Of a stretch of DNA of 6,338 nt, positions 1 to 6,091 are shown piece after piece (the stretch's first letter is position 1; each line of letters starts with the position of its first letter). The position numbers were made by a program, and so were the translations under genes. The notes below the pieces were generated by a model. The model did no database searches. It was not told the DNA's origin and worked only from the letters and a program-made list of their open reading frames with translations. This DNA comes from Alphaproteobacteria bacterium (GTDB lineage Bacteria; Pseudomonadota; Alphaproteobacteria; UBA8366): positions 1-6,338 of the forward strand of contig JAOTYV010000270.1 in assembly GCA_029861675.1 (NCBI GenBank), read 5' to 3'.

Positions 1-26
1 CAATAAGGCTCTACAATAAGGCTCTA
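1..26. repeat. Tandem 13-bp direct repeat upstream of the ABC operon
   Basis: The 13-mer caataaggctcta occurs twice, head to tail, with no mismatch (1-13 and 14-26). A looser third relative (taaaggtct, 27-35) follows directly. The block is AT-rich in an otherwise GC-rich window and starts at the very edge, so the array may extend further left. It could be a regulator-binding site upstream of the ABC operon or the tail of a longer repeat outside the window. The repeat is directly visible; any function is inference. Confidence 0.7.
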
Positions 27-62
27 TAAAGGTCTGCGCTGTGAAAAATTTGGAGAGCTCCC

Positions 63-78
63 GCCGCGGATCCGCGGC
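63..78. promoter_or_regulatory. Perfect 16-bp palindrome just upstream of the ABC ATPase start
   Basis: The sequence gccgcggatccgcggc is its own reverse complement, centred between bases 70 and 71, and ends 21 bp before the ATG at 100. As DNA it could be a dimeric operator; as RNA the two arms could only fold with a few central bases opened as a loop. No T-tract follows (cctcgggg), so it is not an intrinsic terminator. A TATATT hexamer at 86-91 could be a -10 element, which would put the palindrome over the -35 region, as expected of a repressor site. That promoter assignment is weak because no good -35 is seen. Confidence 0.45.
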
Positions 79-99
79 CTCGGGGTATATTGGCGTGAT

Positions 100-849
100 A
101 TGAACGACTTGATGCCCGCCCTGGAGATCAAGGGGCTCTCGAAGAGTTTCGATAAGCCGGCGGTGGATCGGCTCGACCTGCGTGTCCGCAAGGGCGAGTT
201 TTACGCGCTTTTGGGTCCAAACGGGGCAGGGAAAACCACCACTTTGCGGATTGTGGCAGGTTTGCTGCGGCCGGACGCCGGATCGGTATCGGTCCTTGGA
301 GTGGACGCGCTGGCCGACCCGATTGCGGCCAAGCGGCTGATCGCCTGGGTTCCGGACGAGCCCATGATCTACGACCGGCTGACGCCCTACGAATATCTTG
401 AATTCGTCGCCGGGCTTTGGGATGTCGAGGCCGAGGCGGCCAAGGTCCGCGCCGAAGAGCTGATCGATTGGCTCGGCCTTAGCCCGCATGCCCATGAACG
501 GTGCCAGGGTTTCTCCAAGGGGATGCGCCAGAAGGTAGCGCTGGCGGGCGCGTTGGTGCATGAACCGCAATTGCTGATTCTCGACGAACCCTTGACCGGC
601 CTCGACGCCGGGTCCGCCCGCGTGGTGAAGAACGTGCTGACCGAACGCGTGGCGACCGGGGTGACGGTGATTCTGACCACCCATATTCTCGAAGTGGCCG
701 AGCGCTTGGCGGAACGCATCGGCGTCATTGACGCCGGCAGGCTGATTGCCGAGGGCACCCTGGAAGAGCTGCGCCATCAGGGCGGCAGGACCGGTACGAG
801 CCTCGAAGATATTTTTCTCGACCTCGTGGCCGAGCAGGACGCCGCGTGA
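100..849 (+). CDS. ABC transporter ATP-binding protein (ABC-2/EcsA-like exporter ATPase)
   Basis: This is a 249-residue cytoplasmic nucleotide-binding subunit that would hydrolyse ATP to drive the membrane partner encoded next. Motifs in order: Walker A GPNGAGKTT (residues 39-47, catalytic Lys45); Q-loop region WVPDEP (83-88), where the usual Gln is Asp86, as in many ABC-2/EcsA-type ATPases; signature FSKGMRQK (138-145), a variant of LSGGQ; Walker B LLILDEP (158-164, Glu163); D-loop Leu168-Asp169; H-loop His195. The length is normal for a stand-alone ABC ATPase, and a short C-terminal tail (about 225-249) follows the core. The stop overlaps the next start by 4 bp, so translational coupling is likely. 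No clear Shine-Dalgarno site precedes ATG 100. An in-frame ATG at 112 (starting MPALEIKG) is an alternative start, also without a clear site. The family call is firm; the substrate is unknown. Confidence 0.95.
   Translation: MNDLMPALEIKGLSKSFDKPAVDRLDLRVRKGEFYALLGPNGAGKTTTLRIVAGLLRPDAGSVSVLGVDALADPIAAKRLIAWVPDEPMIYDRLTPYEYLEFVAGLWDVEAEAAKVRAEELIDWLGLSPHAHERCQGFSKGMRQKVALAGALVHEPQLLILDEPLTGLDAGSARVVKNVLTERVATGVTVILTTHILEVAERLAERIGVIDAGRLIAEGTLEELRHQGGRTGTSLEDIFLDLVAEQDAA
836..839 (+). promoter_or_regulatory. Ribosome binding site deciding the GTG start of the permease
   Basis: AGGA lies 6 bases before GTG 846, inside the last codons of the ATPase gene. The GTG overlaps the TGA stop of the upstream gene in the four bases GTGA, a standard arrangement for coupled translation. 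This supports GTG 846 as the start of the permease. Confidence 0.6.
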
Positions 850-2384
850 ACCAAGCGGCGACATTGGCCTGGTTTGCCCGGCACGAGTTCCGCCTGTTCT
901 GGCGGGATTGGGTCGCGATGATGACGGCGGGCAAGAGCCACCGGACCGCGGTGGTCCTGATCATCGGCGCGCTCTTCATCGTGGGAATGCATATAATCGC
1001 CTATCTGGTGATTGCGCCGGTGGCGAAGGCCGGGATCACGGCGGACAAGCAGACGCTCGTGGTGGTGTTGAGCAGCATATTCCTGTCCTGCACCATGATG
1101 ATCTCGCAAGCGATGGAGTCGGTGACGCGCGCCTTCTATGCGCGGGATGATTTGGATCTGATCCTGTCGTCGCCGGCCTCCGCCCGCCGCGTTTTCGCAG
1201 TGCGGATGACGGCGATAACACTGTCGACCGCCGGCTTGATGGTCGCCGTGGCCGGTCCGTTCGTGAATACCCTGGTGGTCCTCGACGGGCCGCGGTGGGT
1301 TACCGCGTATGGCGTCATCCTGGCGCTTGGCGCGCTATGCACCGCGTTTGCTATCCAACTGACGGTCACGCTTTTCCGCAGCCTCGGTGCGAAGCGCACG
1401 CGATCGGTCGCGCAGGTCGTGGCGGCGGTGATCGGCGCGGCGTTTGTCATCGGCATTCAGGCCGCGGCAATTCTTTCTAGCGGCAGTTTTTCGCGGGTGT
1501 CGTTTCTCAGCTCGGAGCGTTTCATTGCCATGATGCCCGATGTGTCCAGTCTCCTCTGGTGGCCGGTACGCGCCGCCATGGGCGATATCCCGATTTTTGC
1601 CGCACTGTGCGTTACAGGCGCGGGCCTGCTGGTGGCGGTAGTGGCGATAACATCCGCGAGATTCGGCGATCACGTGATTGCGGCGTCCGGCGTTTCCTTC
1701 CAGGACGTTCGAAAACAGCGCAGCCGCGATAATTTTAAGCCGGTTTCGACCAAGCGGGCGTTGCGCCGCAAGGAGTGGATGCTGCTGTGGCGCGATCCGT
1801 GGCTGTTGTCGCAAACGCTGATACACATCCTCTATCTGCTGCCGCCGGCGCTGTTGCTGTGGCATAATTTCGGCGACCGGCTCGACGGACTTCTGGTCGT
1901 CGTGCCGGTCCTTGTCATGGCCTCGGGACAGCTTGCGGGCGGGCTCGCCTGGCTTGCAGTGTCTGGCGAGGATGCGCCGGATTTAGTGGAGTCGGCACCA
2001 ATCCCCGCGCGCGCCATCCTCGCGGCCAAAGTCGAGGCGGTGCTGGGCGCCGTCGCCATGGCGGTGGCGCCATTGGTACTCGCGCTTGCCTTGGTGACAC
2101 CCTTTATCGCCGCCGTACTGGCGACCGGTATCGCAATTTCCGCCGGATCGGCGACAATGATTCAGATTTGGTTCCGCGCCCAGGCGAAACGCAGCCTGTT
2201 CCGCCGCCGGCAAATCTCATCCCGTCTGGCGACATTGGCGGAAGCGCTGTCCTCCATCCTGTGGGCCATGGCCACCGTCTTGGTTGCCGCCGAATCCTGG
2301 TTCGCCGTCGCGCCGGCATTTTTTGCGGTGCTGGGCTTGACCGGCGTCTGGATCGTCCGGCCCAAGCAAACTGCGGGCGTGTAG
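846..2384 (+). CDS. ABC-2-type transporter permease with an internal duplication, about 12 membrane segments
   Basis: This 512-residue integral inner-membrane protein is the presumed transmembrane partner of the ATPase it overlaps by 4 bp. Hydrophobic stretches read by eye fall near residues 34-57, 70-90, 122-146, 152-176, 188-211, 245-270, 319-340, 347-372, 393-415, 417-440, 465-483 and 486-504. The two halves look alike. FARHEFRLFWRDW (10-22) matches LRRKEWMLLWRDP (306-318); DLILSSPASARR (104-115) matches DLVESAPIPARA (379-390); a basic loop after FR (177-187) matches one at 443-455. Each half has two membrane segments before the D-L-x-x-S-x-P motif and four after it. One chain may therefore supply the complete membrane domain. 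It has no periplasmic binding protein partner here, which with the ATPase type favours export. The exact subfamily and substrate are not recognised. Confidence 0.88.
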   Translation: MNQAATLAWFARHEFRLFWRDWVAMMTAGKSHRTAVVLIIGALFIVGMHIIAYLVIAPVAKAGITADKQTLVVVLSSIFLSCTMMISQAMESVTRAFYARDDLDLILSSPASARRVFAVRMTAITLSTAGLMVAVAGPFVNTLVVLDGPRWVTAYGVILALGALCTAFAIQLTVTLFRSLGAKRTRSVAQVVAAVIGAAFVIGIQAAAILSSGSFSRVSFLSSERFIAMMPDVSSLLWWPVRAAMGDIPIFAALCVTGAGLLVAVVAITSARFGDHVIAASGVSFQDVRKQRSRDNFKPVSTKRALRRKEWMLLWRDPWLLSQTLIHILYLLPPALLLWHNFGDRLDGLLVVVPVLVMASGQLAGGLAWLAVSGEDAPDLVESAPIPARAILAAKVEAVLGAVAMAVAPLVLALALVTPFIAAVLATGIAISAGSATMIQIWFRAQAKRSLFRRRQISSRLATLAEALSSILWAMATVLVAAESWFAVAPAFFAVLGLTGVWIVRPKQTAGV

Positions 2385-2396
2385 CCGCTATTCAGC

Positions 2397-2433
2397 AAAA
2401 AAGGGGGCGAGACCTTCCGGCCTCGTCCCCTTT
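2397..2433. terminator. Bidirectional intrinsic terminator between convergent genes
   Basis: Bases 2400-2411 pair with 2422-2433 in a 12-bp stem with a single G-T wobble (2407/2426). The loop can add two more pairs (cc 2413-2414 with gg 2419-2420) around ttcc. The stem is flanked by six A (2397-2402) on the left and ends in TTT on the right. Read on the minus strand the stem is followed by TTTTTT, a strong terminator for any minus-strand transcript. Read on the plus strand the T-run is short (TTTGG), so termination of the ABC operon may be weaker. It sits 12 bp past the permease stop. It lies beyond the amidohydrolase stop at 2455 on the minus strand, so it can serve both genes. Confidence 0.88.
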
Positions 2434-2454
2434 GGTATGGTCGATCCTGCGCCG

Positions 2455-4161
2455 CTACGAAGCGCGTGCCAACGGACCCCGCAGCAGTTTGCCCGGCAGC
2501 GCGCCGGTGTGTTCGTTGTTGCGCAGCACGACCTGGCCGTTGACCACGGTACACGCGATGCCGTCGGCATACTGCTTCAGCCGGGTCGCGCCGGAGGGCA
2601 GGTCGTGCACGACGTCCGGCATGCGCGGATTGACGCGGTCGGGGTCGAGCACCACGATATCGGCGCACATGCCCTCGCGCAGCAGGCCGCGGTCATGGAA
2701 GCCCCACTGGGTCGCCGTATCGTAGGTGATCAGCCGGACCGCTTCCTCCAAGGTGAAGGCCTGACGGTCGCGGACCCAATGGCTCAGCAGATGGGTCTGC
2801 AGCGAACTGTCCATGATCTGCGATACATGGGCGCCCGAATCCGAGAAAGTGACGACGGAGTTCGGATTTTTCATCAACTCGAGCGCATCATCCTGGTTTT
2901 CATTGGCCGCGGGCTGCCGGAAGAACAGCTTCAGATCATGCTCCAGCGCCAGGTCGATCATCGCCTCCGCGGGCGCGACGCCGCGCTGCTCGGCGATTTC
3001 GGCGACCGTGCGGTGCGGCCGCTCGATCCGGTCCATGACATAGAACATGTCCCATACCGGCGGGCGGGGTTCCGCGCCGACGACCGGCGGGCCGTCATAG
3101 GGCCGGCTCGCCACTTCGACGAGTTTGCGCTTGGTTTCCGGGTCGTGCAACGCGACCTTCTGCTGTTCCAGCGGCATCGCGCGCACATCCTTCCAAACAT
3201 CCCATTTGTCGAAGGGCATGCTGGTCTCGAATGACAGCAGGATGTTGATTTCGCGGCTATGCACCTGGGTAAAGATGCGCGCGCCGTCCTGGTTCGCCTT
3301 TTGGATCAGCTCGTAATTGGCTTTCCATTCGCCAGGTTTCTCGCGCCGGCTCAGACTGCCGAACGTGATCTGCCGGCCGGTCTCGATCGAGAGGTTCTTC
3401 AACGTCTCGTACTGGCTCAGCAATACGTCCTTGTCCCCCCGCGCATCCGTGGCGAGCTGGAAGATGCCGGCATCCAGGTCGCCCATGGTGCGGACCAGTT
3501 CGTGCACTTCCTCTTCGGACCCAATGCGGCTTGCGACCGGCCGGTCGTCGGCCGTCTGATGGCTGCGGCTGCGCGAGGTCGAGAAACCGATGGCGCCCGC
3601 CTTGATCGATTCGGCGACCTGATGCTTCATCGCGGCGAGGTCGTCTTCTGATGCCTGCTCGGTGAAGGCGCGTTCGCCCATGATGTAGGTGCGCAGCGCC
3701 GAATGGCCGACATAGCCGGCGTAATTGATGCCCTTGGGCAGCTTGTCCACCACGTCGAGATATTCGGGGTAGGTTTCCCACTGCCATTTGATGCCTTCGA
3801 GCATGGCATTGCGGTCGATGTCCTCGGCCCGCTCCAGGTTTCGGAACACGAAATCCACTTCCGCTTCGCGGCAGGGCGCCAGGGTGAAACCGCAATTGCC
3901 CATGACGACGCTGGTGACGCCGTGATAGCAGGAGCAGCTTCCCAGCGAGTCCCAGAATACTTGAGCGTCCATATGGGTGTGGCCGTCGACGAAACCCGGC
4001 GTTACCACGTGACCTTCCGCGTCGATTACATCATCCGCAGGCGCATTGATCTTGCCGATTGTGGCGATCTTGCCGTCCTTGACGCCGACATCGGCGTGGT
4101 AGCGCTGCGCGCCGGTGCCGTCGATCACCATGCCGTTTTTGATGACGATATCGTAGCTCAT
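2455..4161 (-). CDS. Amidohydrolase, N-acyl-D-amino-acid deacylase (D-aminoacylase) family, divergent subgroup
   Basis: This 568-residue, probably cytoplasmic, metal-dependent hydrolase has the amidohydrolase-3 fold. Seen: N-terminal beta-sandwich start DIVIKNGMVIDGTG (4-17); VTPGFVDGHTHMD (53-65) with metal ligands His61 and His63; Cys90 in GNCGFTLAPC, 29 residues after His61, the same spacing as His67-Cys96 of Alcaligenes D-aminoacylase; GFSTSRSRSHQTADDRPV (192-209); FTQVHSRE (297-304); Asp441 in TFSDSGAHVS, the expected catalytic Asp; and the C-terminal GLLREGMCADIVVLDPD (492-508), closing the sandwich. The histidine motifs usual after the GFST segment (tHxR and SHxK types) are replaced by FQLATD (235-240) and ITFGSL (265-270). 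The start at 4161 is chosen because AAGGAGG lies 6 bases before it; the frame stays open up to ATG 4194 but that start lacks such a site. The family is firm; the substrate (an N-acyl amino acid, cyclic amide or other) is not known. Confidence 0.9.
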   Translation of the reverse strand: MSYDIVIKNGMVIDGTGAQRYHADVGVKDGKIATIGKINAPADDVIDAEGHVVTPGFVDGHTHMDAQVFWDSLGSCSCYHGVTSVVMGNCGFTLAPCREAEVDFVFRNLERAEDIDRNAMLEGIKWQWETYPEYLDVVDKLPKGINYAGYVGHSALRTYIMGERAFTEQASEDDLAAMKHQVAESIKAGAIGFSTSRSRSHQTADDRPVASRIGSEEEVHELVRTMGDLDAGIFQLATDARGDKDVLLSQYETLKNLSIETGRQITFGSLSRREKPGEWKANYELIQKANQDGARIFTQVHSREINILLSFETSMPFDKWDVWKDVRAMPLEQQKVALHDPETKRKLVEVASRPYDGPPVVGAEPRPPVWDMFYVMDRIERPHRTVAEIAEQRGVAPAEAMIDLALEHDLKLFFRQPAANENQDDALELMKNPNSVVTFSDSGAHVSQIMDSSLQTHLLSHWVRDRQAFTLEEAVRLITYDTATQWGFHDRGLLREGMCADIVVLDPDRVNPRMPDVVHDLPSGATRLKQYADGIACTVVNGQVVLRNNEHTGALPGKLLRGPLARAS

Positions 4162-4167
4162 GGAGTC

Positions 4168-4174
4168 CCTCCTT
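4168..4174 (-). promoter_or_regulatory. Strong Shine-Dalgarno site of the amidohydrolase gene
   Basis: On the minus strand AAGGAGG stands 6 bases before ATG 4161. It matches the anti-Shine-Dalgarno sequence almost completely and is the strongest ribosome site in the window. It rules in the 568-residue product over the version extended by 11 residues from ATG 4194. Confidence 0.9.
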
Positions 4175-4183
4175 GATGCGGTC

Positions 4184-4239
4184 GTGCGGCGCATGCCAAC
4201 ACGTTTGGCCGGATGCCGGATCGCCGCACCTGTGCGGCG
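4184..4239 (-). promoter_or_regulatory. Leader element with three copies of an 8-mer (two alternative hairpins)
   Basis: In minus-strand order the segment holds CGCCGCAC (4239-4232, copy A), AG, GTGCGGCG (4229-4222, copy B, exact complement of A) and CGCCGCAC again (4191-4184, copy C). Copy B can pair with A in a tight hairpin or with C across a 30-nt loop, but not with both at once. Copy C ends 9 bases before the AAGGAGG site. On the plus strand the A:B hairpin is followed by TCTTTT (4240-4245) and resembles a small terminator, although no plus-strand gene lies before it. A tandem gccggat pair (4208-4214, 4215-4221) sits in the B-C loop. The repeats are seen directly; a regulatory switch is inference, and whether this stretch is transcribed is not known. 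Confidence 0.4.
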
Positions 4240-4402
4240 TCTTTTAAAATTCGCCGAATAGTCGCATTGGCCGCCGGTGCGCCGAAAATGACGCAGCCGG
4301 TCGGGTTGGGGGCCTATTAAAACAGAAATCGCGCCGCGAGGACAATCCGGCGGGAGACGGCCTATTCAGGGGCGGAATTTCGCCGCTTGGCCAGCCGATA
4401 CT

Positions 4403-6091
4403 TCATTGCGCCCCGGCGGCCAGCGCCTCTTCCTGCAAGCGTTGCATCCAGATTTCGACCTTATCGGCCGCGGCGCCCTGGTGTTTGAGCACAGCCGCGG
4501 CAAGATCAAGCCCATCGGGGAGACTTCGGTTCACGATCGCCTGCATGCCGAGCGCATCGAACCGGGCCTTTTCCTCGTCATTTGCCACTGAAACGAACCG
4601 TGCGGCATTGGGATAGCGTTCGCGGACGATCGGCGTGAGACCTTCCGATACGTCATAGCGCGGTAGCGCGATCACGATGGCGGGACGCTGCGCCATGTCG
4701 AATATTTCCAACATTCTCGGATCGCCCGCGTCGCCGAAGGCAACCGGATAGCCGTCGGTATTCGCCTGGACGAAACGATCGTGGTCCATTTCAAGGGCGG
4801 TATAGGGAATGCCATGCGCTTCCAGCCCGTCGGCGACGCGACGACCGATATTGTTCATGCCGAAAACAACGATTTTCGCCGAATTCCCGCCGGTGCTTGG
4901 GATTGCCGATGCGGCGGTGCCGCAGATTTGTTCGCCGATCAGCCGCGTAAGGTATTGGCCGATTTGCGAGACAAAGGGCGTCAGGGCAAGGCTCGCCGCC
5001 ACGGTGATAAGGATTATGGCGGACAGCTCCGCGCCGGCAGCGGCCTGTATCCCGGGTGTCGCCAGCACCACGAAGGCAAATTCGCTGCCCTGTGCCAACA
5101 GGAACCCGGTCTGCAGGGCGATCGGAAGGGCTACCCGAACGGCAAGGGCGGCGAGGAATGTCAGGATGACCTTGCTGATCAATAGTACCGCCACGGCGGC
5201 CAGGATCAGTGCCCAGTTTTCAAAAACGATGGCGGGGTTGAGGGTCATGCCCACGGTAATGAAGAAGAACGCCAGCAGCAGGCCGCGAAACGGTTTCACT
5301 TCCGCCTGAATGACGTGCCGGTAGGGCGTTTCGGAAATGATCATTCCACCGAGAAATGCGCCGAGAGTGAGGGAAAGTCCCAGCAAACCGGTTGCCGACG
5401 CCGTCAACAGGACGATCAGTAGCGCGGTAATGGTGAAGACCTCTTCATTCTTGGATTTTGCCAGGAACCGGAAGATAGGCCCGATAAGGAATCGGCCGAT
5501 AAGGATGGCGGCGGCAAAGGCGGCAACCGCCTTTAGCACCGCGGCGGCGATCGTAGGAGCCAACGCGATATCGCCCTGACCCAGAGACGCTGCGAAGATG
5601 AGCAGGAATATCGCGCAAATATCCTGAAAGATCAGGACAGCGGTCGCGCTGACACCGACAGGACAGCTTTGCTGCCCGCGCTCCTTGATGGTTTCCGCAA
5701 CGACCGCGGTGGACGACAGCGCGAGCGTAACACCGATCAGCACCGCGACGTTGGTATCGACCTGCCACAAGAGCAGGATCGCCGCCAGCCCGGCGCCGCA
5801 GAGTATGACCTGCAGCGGACCGAAACCCAGAATGTCGCGGCGCGCCGCCCAGATATTGCGCAGCGAGAAATGCAAACCGATGTCGAACAACAGAAACACG
5901 ACGCCGAGCTCGGCGAGAAGTTTGGTCGTATCATCCTGTTCGATAACGCCGAGGCCGAAGGGGCCGATCAGTACGCCGGCGGCGAGATACCCGATGATCG
6001 GACTCAGCCGGAGCGGGCGTAGAAGCGCAATTGCGAAAATACCCGCCAGCAATAGTAGAATTGCGGGGATCAGAGCGTGGACATGGTCCAT
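4403..6091 (-). CDS. CPA2-family cation:proton antiporter (KefB/KefC/YbaL-like) with TrkA-N domain
   Basis: This 562-residue inner-membrane protein would exchange K+ (or Na+) for H+ under control of a cytoplasmic nucleotide-binding domain. Residues 6-378 form about 12-13 membrane segments. CPA2 signatures are RLSPIIGYLAAGVLIGP (28-44), ELGVVFLLFDIGLHFSL (61-77), ALSSTAVVAE (124-133), FQD (155-157), LGAFLGGMIISET (243-255) and KPFRGLLLAFFFITVGM (266-282). A linker (about 385-405) leads to a Rossmann TrkA-N domain starting KIVVFGMNNIG (406-416), with acidic residues Glu434/Asp436 at the end of the second strand and GDAGDP (453-458). The usual GxGxxG is GMNNIG here. The start at 6091 is preferred: MDHVHALIPAILLL begins directly at the first membrane segment. 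The 63-residue extension to ATG 6280 is basic, not homologue-like, and contains the candidate promoter. Only a weak AGG precedes 6091. No KefF/KefG partner is visible, so glutathione gating cannot be assumed. Confidence 0.92.
   Translation of the reverse strand: MDHVHALIPAILLLLAGIFAIALLRPLRLSPIIGYLAAGVLIGPFGLGVIEQDDTTKLLAELGVVFLLFDIGLHFSLRNIWAARRDILGFGPLQVILCGAGLAAILLLWQVDTNVAVLIGVTLALSSTAVVAETIKERGQQSCPVGVSATAVLIFQDICAIFLLIFAASLGQGDIALAPTIAAAVLKAVAAFAAAILIGRFLIGPIFRFLAKSKNEEVFTITALLIVLLTASATGLLGLSLTLGAFLGGMIISETPYRHVIQAEVKPFRGLLLAFFFITVGMTLNPAIVFENWALILAAVAVLLISKVILTFLAALAVRVALPIALQTGFLLAQGSEFAFVVLATPGIQAAAGAELSAIILITVAASLALTPFVSQIGQYLTRLIGEQICGTAASAIPSTGGNSAKIVVFGMNNIGRRVADGLEAHGIPYTALEMDHDRFVQANTDGYPVAFGDAGDPRMLEIFDMAQRPAIVIALPRYDVSEGLTPIVRERYPNAARFVSVANDEEKARFDALGMQAIVNRSLPDGLDLAAAVLKHQGAAADKVEIWMQRLQEEALAAGAQ

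Larger units (their letters stand above)
4162..4402. other. 241-bp intergenic region between antiporter and amidohydrolase
   Basis: No convincing gene is seen here on either strand. It holds the amidohydrolase ribosome site, the three-copy 8-mer element (4184-4239), an AT-rich patch cttttaaaatt (4241-4251) and a direct repeat of ggcctatt (4311-4318 and 4359-4366, 48 bp apart). A weak stem (ggcg 4371-4374 with cgcc 4381-4384) lies just past the antiporter stop, without a T-run on either strand. No clear intrinsic terminator for the antiporter and no good -35/-10 pair for the amidohydrolase could be identified, so read-through between the two same-strand genes cannot be excluded. Confidence 0.6.

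Noticed and set aside
55..77. Cluster of common restriction sites (GAGCTC, CCGCGG, GGATCC, CCGCGG) suggesting cloning-vector polylinker
   Set aside because: The order and spacing do not match a known polylinker, and the sites arise from one natural 16-bp palindrome. The flanking sequence is continuous with the ABC gene.
2437..3234. Long plus-strand open frame (265 codons) opposite the amidohydrolase gene
   Set aside because: It lies antisense to a gene with clear family motifs. Its translation shows no recognisable domain and follows from GC-rich codon bias. It starts beside the terminator with no ribosome site.
4222..4245. Intrinsic terminator on the plus strand (hairpin followed by TCTTTT)
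   Set aside because: No plus-strand gene lies upstream for it to terminate, and the loop is only 2 nt with a short T-run. It is described instead as part of the three-copy 8-mer element.
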